Assembly (NCBI RefSeq): GCF_022179245.1
Contig: NZ_BPQM01000080.1
Span: forward strand, 1-41,135
DNA length: 41,135 bases
Reading direction: 5' to 3'
DNA from: Methylobacterium gregans
GTDB taxonomy: Bacteria; Pseudomonadota; Alphaproteobacteria; Rhizobiales; Beijerinckiaceae
Part shown: one piece after another, positions 1 to 7,182 of the stretch
Layout of the letters: each line of letters begins with the position of its first letter
Numbering within the stretch: position 1 is the stretch's first letter
Position numbers and translations under genes: made by a program
The notes under the pieces: generated by a model
Database searches by the model: none
The model's input: the letters and a program-made list of their open reading frames with translations, nothing else
Told to the model about the DNA's origin: nothing

Positions 1-947
1 ACGTCGAAGGTGTTGCCGCAGCCCGTGCAATCGATGCCGCGCTGCGGGTCCGCGGGGTCGTGCTTGTAGTAGCTCGCGTTGTCGACACCCCGGAACGACA
101 GCGTCGGACCGTCGGGGCCCGCCTCGCAGGTGTGGTTGTAGACGACGTCGAGAAAGACCTCGATCCCGGCGGCGTTCAGTTCCCGGATCGCCGCCTTGAG
201 GCCGCCGATCCCGCCGTGGCCGAGATAGCGCGGGTCGGGCGCGAAATAGCCCAGCGGCGAGTAGCCCCAGTAGTTCACCAGCCCCTTGTCAACGAGGAAG
301 CGGTCGTCGGCGAAGGCCTGGATCGGCAGGAGTTCGAGGGCGGTGACGCCGAGCTTCCACAGGTGCTCGATGATCGCCGGATGGGCGAGCGCCTCGTAGG
401 TGCCGCGCTCGGCCTCGGGAATCGCCGGGTGGGTCATGGTCAGACCCCGGACATGCGCCTCGTAGATCACGGTGTCGTGGAGCGGCCGACGCACCGGCTT
501 CAGGGCGAGGTTGGGCACCTCCGGCGCCGTGACGACGGCCTTCGGCATGTAGGCCGCGCTGTCGCGCCGGTCGATCCGGTCGTCGCGGGCAACTCCGCGG
601 CGGTGGCCGTAGAGCGCGTCGTGCCAGCGGATGCGCCCGGCGATCTCCCGGGCGTAGGGGTCGAGCACGAGCTTCGAGGCGTTGAAGCGGTGGCCGCGCT
701 CCGGGGCCCAGGGCCCGTGCACCCGGTAGCCGTAGAGCTGTCCCGGGAGCACGCCGCGGAGATAGCCGTGCCAGACGTCGTCGGTGCGGGCGGGCAGCCG
801 GATCCGGTGGATCTCATGGCGCTCGCCCGGCTCGAACAGGCAGAGATCGACGGCCGTCGCGTGCTCCGAGAACAGGGCGAAATTGACGCCGCGCCCGTCG
901 AAATGCGCGCCGAGCGGAGCCGGCACGCCGTCATCGACGCCGATCAT
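1..947 (-). CDS. glgX: Glycogen debranching enzyme GlgX, N-terminal part (cut by window edge)
   Basis: Hydrolyses alpha-1,6 branch points in glycogen or limit dextrins (isoamylase/GlgX family, GH13) in the cytoplasm. The first ~315 residues are present; the C-terminal half lies outside the window. Visible are the N-terminal carbohydrate-binding (CBM48-like) segment with GAHFDGRGVNFALFSEHA near residue 10 and the GH13 region I motif DVVYNHT. The ATG at 947 follows the otsA stop (987) by 39 bases in the same frame, with no other in-frame ATG between, and a weak GGACGG stretch upstream. It is therefore probably the second gene of an otsA-glgX operon that links trehalose and glycogen turnover. 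TreX-type enzymes are very similar and cannot be excluded on the N-terminus alone. Confidence 0.9.
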   Translation of the reverse strand, partial: MIGVDDGVPAPLGAHFDGRGVNFALFSEHATAVDLCLFEPGERHEIHRIRLPARTDDVWHGYLRGVLPGQLYGYRVHGPWAPERGHRFNASKLVLDPYAREIAGRIRWHDALYGHRRGVARDDRIDRRDSAAYMPKAVVTAPEVPNLALKPVRRPLHDTVIYEAHVRGLTMTHPAIPEAERGTYEALAHPAIIEHLWKLGVTALELLPIQAFADDRFLVDKGLVNYWGYSPLGYFAPDPRYLGHGGIGGLKAAIRELNAAGIEVFLDVVYNHTCEAGPDGPTLSFRGVDNASYYKHDPADPQRGIDCTGCGNTFD

Positions 948-986
948 GCGGGAGTCCGTCCAGATAGTTCGAGAAGGCGACCGGAA

Positions 987-2408
987 TTACTCGGCGGCCT
1001 CGGCCGCGGTCGGCGGCTCGCGCTCGACCGTGCGGAAATGCTCGAGCTCGGTCAAGAAGTTGCGCGCCCACCAGTCCACGTCCTCGCGGGTCATCCGCTC
1101 GGCCATCGGCTTCCAGCGCTCAAGGCGCTCGCCGCGCGACATGTAGAGCGCGGTGCGGATCGCCTCAGCCACCTCGAAGCGGTCGTAAGGGTTGACCAGG
1201 AGCGCTTCCGGCAATTGGCGTGCCGCGCCCGCGAACTTCGACAGAACGAGGACACCCGGATCCTCCTCGCTCTGCGCCACGACATATTCCTTGGCCACGA
1301 GGTTCATGCCGTCGCGCATCGGCGTGACGAGGCCGACGCGGGCCGCACGGTAGAGGCCGGCGAGCACGGGGCGCGGATAGGCCTTGGTCACGTACTGGAT
1401 CGGGGTCCAGGCGGGGTCGCCGAGCGAGCCGTTGATCTCGCCGACCGTCTCGTTCACCTCCCGGGCGAGCTGCTCGTATTCGGGCACCTCGCTGCGGGAT
1501 TTCGGCGTGATCTGGATGTAGGTGACGTTGCCGCGCTGGTCGGGGTTCGAGGCGAGGAAGCTCGAGACCGCCTCCATGCGCTCGGGCACGCCCTTAGAGT
1601 AGTCGAGCCGGTCGACGCCGATGATGAGCTTGCGGGTGCGCAGGCCCGCCATGGTCTCGCGCACGACCTTGTTGGAGGAGGCCTTCTCGGCGGCGTCCTT
1701 GAAGCCCTCGACGTCGATGCCGATCGGGAAGCTGCGGATGCGCGTGCGGCGCCCGTCCACCATCAGCGAACCGCCGCCGAGGGGGATCGCTCGCAGGCTG
1801 TCGATCAGGTTTCGCGACAGGTTCTGGACGTCCGGGTCGGTCTGCAGGCCGATCAGGTCGTAGTCGGCGATGGCGCGGAGCAGGTCGCCGCTCGCCGGCA
1901 GCGAGTTGAACACGTCGGCGGCCGGCCACGGGATGTGGTGGAAGTAGCCGATCGGGTTCGCGAGACCGAGGCCGCGCAGCTCCGAGGCCAGCGGCAGCAG
2001 GTGATAGTCGTGCACCCAGATGATGTCGTCGGGCTCGACCAGCTTGGCCAGCGCGCGCGCGAAGGTGCGGTTGACGCGGCTGTAGCCCGCGTAGTCCGAG
2101 CGCGAGAAGGCGCCGAGCCCGAGCCGGTAATGCATGATCGGCCAGAGCGCCCGATTGGCGAATCCGGCGTAATATTCCTTGTGGTCCTGCGGCGAGAGGT
2201 CGACCACGGCATACTGGACGCGGCCGCGGTCGATCAGCGTCGGCTCCTCGGAGGGCGTCTCGCTGATCGTGCCGCTCCAGCCGAACCAGAGGCCCTCGTA
2301 GGAGGAGAACGCTTCCTTCACCGCGACGGCGAGGCCGCCCGCGGCCACCGCCTTGCCGCCTTCCTCGGGCACCGCCACGCGGTTCGATACGATGACGAGG
2401 CGTGCCAC
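987..2408 (-). CDS. otsA: Alpha,alpha-trehalose-phosphate synthase (UDP-forming)
   Basis: Condenses UDP-glucose and glucose-6-phosphate to trehalose-6-phosphate (GT20, cytoplasm), the first step of osmo- and stress-protective trehalose synthesis. The 473-residue protein is full length for the family. It begins with the typical [12 protein letters not shown] strand and Gly-rich loop. It carries [20 protein letters not shown], the [10 protein letters not shown] glucose-phosphate/UDP region, and [12 protein letters not shown] near the C-terminus, all conserved in OtsA. No trehalose-phosphatase domain is fused and no otsB is in view, so the phosphatase must be encoded elsewhere. The gene starts a minus-strand unit with glgX behind it. 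The 334-base region upstream separates it from the divergent stress cluster. Confidence 0.96.
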   Translation of the reverse strand: MARLVIVSNRVAVPEEGGKAVAAGGLAVAVKEAFSSYEGLWFGWSGTISETPSEEPTLIDRGRVQYAVVDLSPQDHKEYYAGFANRALWPIMHYRLGLGAFSRSDYAGYSRVNRTFARALAKLVEPDDIIWVHDYHLLPLASELRGLGLANPIGYFHHIPWPAADVFNSLPASGDLLRAIADYDLIGLQTDPDVQNLSRNLIDSLRAIPLGGGSLMVDGRRTRIRSFPIGIDVEGFKDAAEKASSNKVVRETMAGLRTRKLIIGVDRLDYSKGVPERMEAVSSFLASNPDQRGNVTYIQITPKSRSEVPEYEQLAREVNETVGEINGSLGDPAWTPIQYVTKAYPRPVLAGLYRAARVGLVTPMRDGMNLVAKEYVVAQSEEDPGVLVLSKFAGAARQLPEALLVNPYDRFEVAEAIRTALYMSRGERLERWKPMAERMTREDVDWWARNFLTELEHFRTVEREPPTAAEAAE

Positions 2409-2742
2409 GCAGTCGGCTCCCGTTCCCTCAAAGCGGGCGGGCGCGAGAGACGCAGCGTCCGCCGTACATCTGCTAGCCAGAACGCGCGGAAGCGAGGCGC
2501 GATCCGTCGATGCGCTGAACCAAGCGCGGAACCGCCCGCCGGGTCAAGGCCCAGGCCGATCCCTGTCCCGACGATTCACCATGCGTGCCGGCCTCCGCGC
2601 GCCGCCCCACGCGCCGTACGGAGCCGCCCGCGCCCGCGGCGTCCGAGCCGAGCTTTGCCGTTGCGCGCAGGCTTCCGGAACCGTGTGGGGCCGAGGTGGT
2701 TACTCAGCCGAGTTCAGCAACGCCCTGCGTGAGGAGTGACCG
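2409..2742. other. Intergenic region between divergent otsA and the stress cluster
   Basis: 334 bases with no convincing gene. Open frames here are GC-driven and have protein-like features in no frame. The only signal I can support is the candidate EcfG-type promoter at its right end (see 2677-2701) and a good ribosome site (GAGGAG) 7 bases before the ATG at 2743. I see no clear promoter for otsA. Confidence 0.6.
2677..2701 (+). promoter_or_regulatory. Candidate EcfG (general stress sigma factor) promoter
   Basis: GGAAC at 2677-2681 and GTT at 2699-2701 are separated by 17 bases. The alphaproteobacterial EcfG consensus is GGAAC-N16/17-cGTT; here the base before GTT is G instead of C. It lies about 42 bases before the first start codon of a cluster of small membrane-anchored proteins of the kind expected in the general stress regulon. 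Inferred from motif and position only. Confidence 0.55.
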
Positions 2743-3258
2743 ATGGCCGCGAGCGAGTTCCCACAACCGGCCCCGGGCGACGCCTCGGGCGCCCAAGCTT
2801 CCGCCTCTCACGAATCGGCCGGCGCGCGGCAGCAGGCGGACTGGCGCGGCCTGAAGGGCGACGTCGAGGGCCTGGCGGACGTCGCCGCCCAGCAGGGGCG
2901 CGGTCTCCTCGACGCCGTGCGCGTCCAGGCGCAGGGCTACGTCGAGCAGCGCAAGAACGATGCGGCGGGTCAGGTCCACGACCTCGCCCGCACCATCCGC
3001 TCGTCGTCCAAGGATTTCGACGACAAGCCCAACATCAAGGCCTTCTTCGACAGCGCCGCGGACGGGTTGGAGCAGCTCGGCACCTCGATCGAGAGCCGCA
3101 GCTTCGGCGACTTCTACGCCGAGGCCGAGTCCTTCGCCCGCCGCGCGCCGGTCGCGGTGGCGGTCGGCACGTTCGTGGCGGGCCTCCTCGCCGCCCGGTT
3201 CATCAAGTCGTCGAGCCTGCCGCCCGAGGGCGACGCCCGCGACGGTTTCCGGGGCTAG
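2743..3258 (+). CDS. Nutrient-deprivation-induced-type membrane-anchored stress protein
   Basis: 171 residues. A polar, Gln/Ala-rich N-terminus is followed by an amphipathic, probably coiled-coil segment (about residues 40-135) and one C-terminal membrane segment (about residues 145-165, VAVAVGTFVAGLLAARF). This tail-anchored layout resembles the YqjD/ElaB class of stationary-phase membrane proteins and proteins annotated as nutrient deprivation-induced in methylobacteria; the exact function is unknown. The ATG at 2743 has GAGGAG 7 bases upstream. It is the first gene of a four-gene cluster, 4 bases before the next start, behind a candidate EcfG promoter, so induction under general stress is likely (inference). 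Confidence 0.8.
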   Translation: MAASEFPQPAPGDASGAQASASHESAGARQQADWRGLKGDVEGLADVAAQQGRGLLDAVRVQAQGYVEQRKNDAAGQVHDLARTIRSSSKDFDDKPNIKAFFDSAADGLEQLGTSIESRSFGDFYAEAESFARRAPVAVAVGTFVAGLLAARFIKSSSLPPEGDARDGFRG

Positions 3259-3262
3259 AGCC

Positions 3263-3676
3263 ATGGCGCAGGGCTCCGCACCCCCCCCACCGAACGGGCC
3301 GAGCATCCAGGGTCTCCTCGGCGAGGCCCTGCGCGAGACGAACGATCTCGCCCGCAAGGAGATCGCGCTGTTCCGCGCCGAGATGGCGTCGAACCTGCGT
3401 TCGCTGATCATCGGGCTCGCCTGCATGGCGGCCTCGGCCGTCTTCGCGGTGGTGGCGCTGATCGTGCTGATCGGCGCCTTCGTGAAGTGGCTCGCCACGA
3501 TCGTGGGCTCCGAGTGGCTCTCGGCGCTGATCGTGGGCGGCGTCCTTCTCGTCGTCGCGGTCGGGCTCGCCCTCTGGGCGCGCAGCGCGCTCTCGCTGTC
3601 GACGCTCGCGCCGACCCGTACCACCCGTCAGGTCCGCCAGGACGCCCGTGCATTGTCGGAGCGCGTATCCGGATGA
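3263..3676 (+). CDS. Phage-holin-family (YqjE/DUF1469-like) membrane protein
   Basis: 137 residues. A short amphipathic N-terminal helix with the family-typical pattern GEALRETNDLARKEIALFRAEM (residues ~17-38) is followed by two membrane segments (about residues 48-72 and 83-105). This fits the DUF1469/holin-X family, to which E. coli YqjE belongs; despite the name, these are chromosomal inner-membrane proteins often found next to YqjD-like proteins, as here. The start at 3263 lies 4 bases after the previous stop. The stop overlaps the next start (ATGA at 3673-3676), suggesting translational coupling. The precise biochemical role is unknown. Confidence 0.85.
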   Translation: MAQGSAPPPPNGPSIQGLLGEALRETNDLARKEIALFRAEMASNLRSLIIGLACMAASAVFAVVALIVLIGAFVKWLATIVGSEWLSALIVGGVLLVVAVGLALWARSALSLSTLAPTRTTRQVRQDARALSERVSG

Positions 3677-4062
3677 GTGGCATGAATGAATTGGAGCGTG
3701 ACATCGAGGAGAGCCGCGCGCGGCTCGACCAGACGATCGACCGCATCCAGGGCCGCCTCAACGCGTCGAGCCTCGTGGACGAGATGCTCGGGAGCGCCCG
3801 GCGCACGCCGCTGAACAGCGTCTACGACGGGGCGCTGGAGGCGGTGCGGCGCAACCCCGTCCCCGTCCTGCTGATCGCGGCGGGCGTGGGCTGGCTGATG
3901 CACCGCATGTCCCAGGAGGCCACCCGCCGCCGGACCGAGGTGCAGGCCGAGCGCGTGCCCGTTCTCAACACCGGCGCGGCGCGGGCCTACGACCCGGACC
4001 GCCCGACGACCAAGCCCACGGCGGTGCCCGCCAACGACATCGTCGACACCACGCACGTCTGA
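3673..4062 (+). CDS. DUF3618 domain protein
   Basis: 129 residues. It opens with the DUF3618 pattern: MNELERDIEESRARLDQTIDRIQGRL contains ELERDIEESRARLDQT, the hallmark helix. One membrane segment follows (about residues 60-75, PVPVLLIAAGVGWLM), then a polar Thr/Pro-rich tail. DUF3618 proteins are small single-pass proteins common in alphaproteobacterial stress clusters; the function is not known. The start is taken as the ATG that overlaps the upstream stop (ATGA); an ATG three codons later (3682) is also possible. It belongs to the same transcription unit as its neighbours. Confidence 0.88.
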   Translation: MSGMNELERDIEESRARLDQTIDRIQGRLNASSLVDEMLGSARRTPLNSVYDGALEAVRRNPVPVLLIAAGVGWLMHRMSQEATRRRTEVQAERVPVLNTGAARAYDPDRPTTKPTAVPANDIVDTTHV

Positions 4063-4119
4063 GCCCCGCACCGCACGCGGCGGAAGCCCCGCCGTCGCGA
4101 GAGTTCGAAGGAGTTTCCC

Positions 4120-4959
4120 ATGAGTGAAGGTGCTGGACAGAAGAGCGGCTCCGTCGAGAAGACGCTGCACGACGCGCCCGCGCGCAGCGCCGGCGAGGCG
4201 GCCCAGCTCGATCCCCACGCCCGCGCGGCCGATCATACCCTGAAGCCGGATCCCCAAGGGACGCACGACCCTCTCGGGCGCGTCGATCACGATCCGCACG
4301 GTCGGTCCGCCGACCATTCGCTGCGGGCCGACCCGACCGGCGCGCATGATCCCCTGCCTCGCGCCGGCCTCGACCCGCATGGCCGAACGGCGGATTTCTC
4401 GAACACCAACACGCAGGGCAGCAGCTCCGGCGGGGGCGAGAACCTGCGCGACAAGGTCGAGGGCGTCGGTGCCCAGGCCCGCGAGCAGGCCGGGGCGATC
4501 CAGGACCGGATCGGCCAGGCGGCCGACGAGGCCGGCAGCCGCATCCGCTCGGCCTACGGCGACGCCCGCTCCTACCTTTCGGAGGCCGGCGAGGGCCATC
4601 TGCGCCGGATCGACGACCTGACCGACCGCGGCCGCGAAGGCCTGCAGCGCGGGCGCAACGCGGTGGAGGATTTCGTGGGCGAGAACCCGCTCCTCGTCGG
4701 CGTGGTCGGTCTCGCGGCGGGCCTGCTCCTCGGCGCGCTGCTCCCGCGGACCCGGCAGGAGGACCGCAACCTCGGCCCCTACGCCGACGAGGTGCGCGAC
4801 CAGGGTCTGCGCTACGCCCGGGAGTTCACCAACCGCGGGCGGGAATTCGTGCAGACCGCCCTCGACCCGGACAACGTGAACGCGGCGGCCCGCAAGGCCG
4901 CCGGTCAGGACGACGCGCAGAGCCGTACGCCGGACGACCCGGTGCGCCACACGCTCTGA
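4120..4959 (+). CDS. Tail-anchored YqjD-like stress protein with N-terminal 27-residue repeats
   Basis: 279 residues. The first ~95 residues are His/Asp/Pro-rich and contain two full and one partial copy of a 27-residue tandem repeat (residues 31-57, 58-84, 85-94), each starting DPH(A/G)R(A/S/T)AD. Next come a Gly/Ser linker, a long amphipathic helical stretch (about 105-185) with DUF883-like character, and one Gly-rich membrane segment (about 190-208, ending at Pro-Arg). A further ~70-residue helical tail follows. The central part resembles ElaB/YqjD ribosome-associated membrane proteins; the repeat domain is not something I recognise. It is the last gene of the stress cluster, 57 bases after the DUF3618 gene, followed by a strong hairpin. 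Confidence 0.8.
   Translation: MSEGAGQKSGSVEKTLHDAPARSAGEAAQLDPHARAADHTLKPDPQGTHDPLGRVDHDPHGRSADHSLRADPTGAHDPLPRAGLDPHGRTADFSNTNTQGSSSGGGENLRDKVEGVGAQAREQAGAIQDRIGQAADEAGSRIRSAYGDARSYLSEAGEGHLRRIDDLTDRGREGLQRGRNAVEDFVGENPLLVGVVGLAAGLLLGALLPRTRQEDRNLGPYADEVRDQGLRYAREFTNRGREFVQTALDPDNVNAAARKAAGQDDAQSRTPDDPVRHTL
4210..4401 (+). repeat. In-frame 81-bp tandem repeat (2.4 copies) inside the stress protein gene
   Basis: Copy 1 spans 4210-4290, copy 2 4291-4371 and a partial copy 4372-4401. The unit encodes 27 residues of the form DPHxRxADHxLxxDPxGxHDPLxRxxx. The protein repeats are more alike than the DNA, which suggests selection on the encoded motif. Confidence 0.85.
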
Positions 4960-4980
4960 GCGCGCTGAAACTCTCACGTC

Positions 4981-5018
4981 CGAACAGGGCGGCGCCGCGC
5001 GCCGCCCTGTTCGTTTGT
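4981..5018 (+). terminator. Strong hairpin terminator after the stress cluster
   Basis: A perfect 14-bp stem (4981-4994 with 5000-5013) with a 5-base loop (4995-4999) lies 22 bases after the stop at 4959 and is followed by TTTG. This looks like a Rho-independent terminator with a weak U-tract. Confidence 0.85.
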
Positions 5019-5082
5019 GCTTGGGGACGGTGATTCGCCTGTGCCGCATGCGTCGAATCCGGCACGCCCGCGTTGTCCCCGC

Positions 5083-6210
5083 ATGCCCAAGCCCCCTCCT
5101 AAGCCCGCTCCCAATTCCGATCCCGGCGAGACGCCCCGCCTCGGCTTCTGCTGCAAGTTCATTCCCGACGCGCCGCCCGGCACACACGCGACCCAGAAGG
5201 CCGCCAAGGAAGCCGCGCTCGCCATGAACCTGACCAGCGCGACGATGGCCTACCTGACGAAGCTCGAACCCGTCGCGCGGGCGGCGAAGCTCTCGGGAAT
5301 CGTCACCCACAATCTGACGGCGCTTCAGCGCCAGATCGACTGGGTCGGCGCCCGCCCGCCCCTCGAGCGCCTGCTGCGCATCGCCAGCAACGTGCTGCCG
5401 GGCTACACCCACCCGATCGCCGAGCCGCTCTACGCGGATCCGACCTTCGCGCGGGCGATCGAAACGGAACTCGCGCGGATCGGCGAGCGCGCACGGGCGC
5501 TCGGGGTCCGCCTCAGCTTCCATCCGGGCCCGTTCTGCCTGCTGGCGAGCCGCAACCCGGCCGCCATTGCCAACGGGCTCGGCGAGTTGGAGTACCATGC
5601 CCGGATCTTCGAGATGATGGGCTACGGCTCCGGCTGGCATCCCCACGGCGCGCACATCAACATCCATGTCGGCGCGCGGGACCCGGGCCTCGCCGGCTTC
5701 CGCGAGACGCTGCCGCGGGCGAGCGAGACCGCCCGCAACCTCCTGACGATCGAGAACGACGATTTCGGCTTCAGCACCGACGAGCTCCTGGAACTCGCCG
5801 ACGTGGTACCGCTCGTGCTCGACCTGCACCATCACTGGGTCCTCAGCGGCGGCGAGTACCTGGAGCCGGACGATCCGCGCATTGCCCGCATCCAGGAATC
5901 CTGGCGCGGGGTGCGGCCGATCGCGCATATCAGCGTCTCGCGCGAGGACATGCTGCCCGCGCACGATCCGGACGTGCTGCCGGATTTCGCGGCCCTGCGG
6001 GCGGCCGGCGTGCCGGTGCGGGAGCTCGCCGCCCATTCCGACATGATGTGGAACCGGGCCGTCAACGCCCTGGTGGCCCGCCACCTCGTCTGGGCGGATT
6101 TCGAGGTCGAGGCGAAATCCAAGAACCTCGCCTCGGTGGGGCTTGCCGATCAGGTCCGGGCCGGCCTCGGGGCCACCGGCACCCTGCGCGGGCTGATCGC
6201 GGCCGAATGA
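5083..6210 (+). CDS. uvsE: UV DNA damage endonuclease (UVDE/UvsE)
   Basis: Nicks DNA 5' to UV photoproducts and some other lesions, starting an alternative excision repair. The 375-residue TIM-barrel protein has RLGFCCKF at the first strand and a series of probable metal ligands: SFHPGPF, HGAHINIHVG, ENDDFGF, DLHHHW, AHISVSRE and AHSDMMW, in the order seen in the UVDE family. The ATG at 5083 is chosen because residues before it (an ATG at 5017 lies in the terminator tail) look non-coding, and the protein then starts with a Pro/Lys-rich leader before the barrel. It stands behind the terminator as a separate unit; the hydrolase gene follows after 38 bases. Confidence 0.92.
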   Translation: MPKPPPKPAPNSDPGETPRLGFCCKFIPDAPPGTHATQKAAKEAALAMNLTSATMAYLTKLEPVARAAKLSGIVTHNLTALQRQIDWVGARPPLERLLRIASNVLPGYTHPIAEPLYADPTFARAIETELARIGERARALGVRLSFHPGPFCLLASRNPAAIANGLGELEYHARIFEMMGYGSGWHPHGAHINIHVGARDPGLAGFRETLPRASETARNLLTIENDDFGFSTDELLELADVVPLVLDLHHHWVLSGGEYLEPDDPRIARIQESWRGVRPIAHISVSREDMLPAHDPDVLPDFAALRAAGVPVRELAAHSDMMWNRAVNALVARHLVWADFEVEAKSKNLASVGLADQVRAGLGATGTLRGLIAAE

Positions 6211-6248
6211 ATCTCGACGGCCCGTCTGCCAGAGGCTAGGCAACCGGC

Positions 6249-6800
6249 ATGAAAACCGCCGATTGCGACATCCTCATCGTGCCGGGCCTCCGGGGATCGG
6301 AGGAGGAGCACTGGCAGGCCCGCTGGGCGAGCCGGCTCCCGACCGCCCGCCTCGTGCAGCAGGACGACTGGCACAACCCCGAGCCCGGCCCCTGGCGCGC
6401 CCGCATCGTCGAGGCGGTCGCCGCCGCGACCCGGCCGGTGGTCCTCATCGCCCACAGCCTCGGCGTGGTCGCCTGCGTCGAGGCGGCGCCGGACTTCCAG
6501 CCAGGCGTCGTGCGCGGTGCCGTCTTCGTGGCGCTCCCCGACGTCGAGAACGCCCCGAACCTACCCGACAGCGTGCGCGCCTTCGCGCCGTTGCCGCGCG
6601 AGCCTCTCCCCTTCCCGTCGCTGGTGGTGGCGAGCCGCACCGACCCGCACTGTGACTACGCCCGGGCCGAGGACTTCGCCTACGCCTGGGGCGCCGCGAT
6701 CGTGGATGCGGGCGATTCCGGCCACATCAACGTCGCCAGCGGTCACGGGCCCTGGCCCGAAGGGCTGATGCGCTTCGCCGGCTTCATGAAGACGCTCTGA
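6249..6800 (+). CDS. RBBP9/YdeN-family alpha/beta hydrolase
   Basis: 183 residues, the usual length for this family of small serine hydrolases. The start DILIVPGLRGSEEEHWQARW matches the family entry loop. The nucleophile is Ser70 in AHSLG. The acid is probably the Asp in SRTDPHC, and the histidine is in SGHINVASGHGPWPEG, which is diagnostic for the group. The natural substrate is not known. It is cytoplasmic, with no signal peptide. It may be co-transcribed with the UV endonuclease gene 38 bases upstream. Confidence 0.9.
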   Translation: MKTADCDILIVPGLRGSEEEHWQARWASRLPTARLVQQDDWHNPEPGPWRARIVEAVAAATRPVVLIAHSLGVVACVEAAPDFQPGVVRGAVFVALPDVENAPNLPDSVRAFAPLPREPLPFPSLVVASRTDPHCDYARAEDFAYAWGAAIVDAGDSGHINVASGHGPWPEGLMRFAGFMKTL

Positions 6801-6816
6801 CCCGCGAGCGCGGCCG

Positions 6817-6832
6817 TTAAGGCTTCGTTTAC
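6817..6832 (+). promoter_or_regulatory. Possible CtrA-type site
   Basis: TTAA at 6817-6820, seven bases, then TTTAC at 6828-6832. The CtrA consensus is TTAA-N7-TTAAC, so there is one mismatch. It sits 16 bases before the first possible start of the small downstream gene. A chance match is quite possible. Confidence 0.25.
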
Positions 6833-6847
6833 CCTGCGGGGGTCTGG

Positions 6848-7114
6848 ATGGTCCGGAAAGCCGGGCCAGCCCGCCCGCGGGAGATGGATGTGACGCGCAG
6901 AGAGCTTCTGGAACGCCTCGATACGGCCATCGCCGCGCTCGGGCCGCGGGCCCCCACGAACTTCAACAGCTCGCTCTTCGGCGACGCCGCCCTCCTCAAG
7001 CGGATCGAGGCCTTCGAGGCGCAGATCAACGTCCCCGAGAAGCCGAAGGTCGCCGACTACACCGGCAACATGTTCTCGCGCATTGCCAACCGCCGGGCGG
7101 CCGGCGCGAAGTAA
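6848..7114 (+). CDS. Small conserved-looking protein of unknown function
   Basis: Up to 88 residues, without signal peptide or membrane segment. The likely conserved core runs from VTRRELLERLDTAIAAL to the FNSSLFGDAALLKRIEAF and VADYTGNMFSRIANRR stretches. I do not recognise the family. The start is uncertain: the ATG at 6848 has GGGGG about 6 bases upstream, while a GTG at 6890 has GGGAGA at a good distance; the ATG at 6884 has its purine stretch too close. It sits alone, followed by a double hairpin element and the convergent ycjF-like gene. Confidence 0.65.
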   Translation: MVRKAGPARPREMDVTRRELLERLDTAIAALGPRAPTNFNSSLFGDAALLKRIEAFEAQINVPEKPKVADYTGNMFSRIANRRAAGAK

Positions 7115-7166
7115 GGATTCCAGGGCTCTGCCCTGGACCCGCCAAAGGTCGTAGACCTTTGGGATC
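7115..7166. repeat. Double-palindrome intergenic element between convergent genes
   Basis: Two perfect hairpins sit side by side: 7120-7136 (7-bp arms, CCAGGGC/GCCCTGG, 3-base loop) and 7142-7162 (9-bp arms, CCAAAGGTC/GACCTTTGG, 3-base loop). They are flanked by GGATT and GGATCC. I associate this architecture with a dispersed intergenic repeat of methylobacteria (from memory). Its place between convergent stops suggests it also works as a bidirectional terminator. Confidence 0.75.
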
Positions 7167-7182
7167 CAAGACCATCCGTGTC

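Noticed and set aside
2402..2426. GTTCC upstream of otsA as an EcfG -35 on the minus strand
   Set aside because: No matching CGTT at 16-17 bases; the -10 position would also fall at the start codon.
60..2732. Very long open frame on the plus strand opposite glgX and otsA
   Set aside because: It is a GC-driven shadow: Arg/Ala/Val/Glu-rich, no domain, and the minus strand in this region encodes two clearly recognisable enzymes.
3263..3676. Phage holin annotation suggesting a prophage
   Set aside because: The family name is misleading; the gene sits among stress membrane proteins and there are no other phage genes around it.
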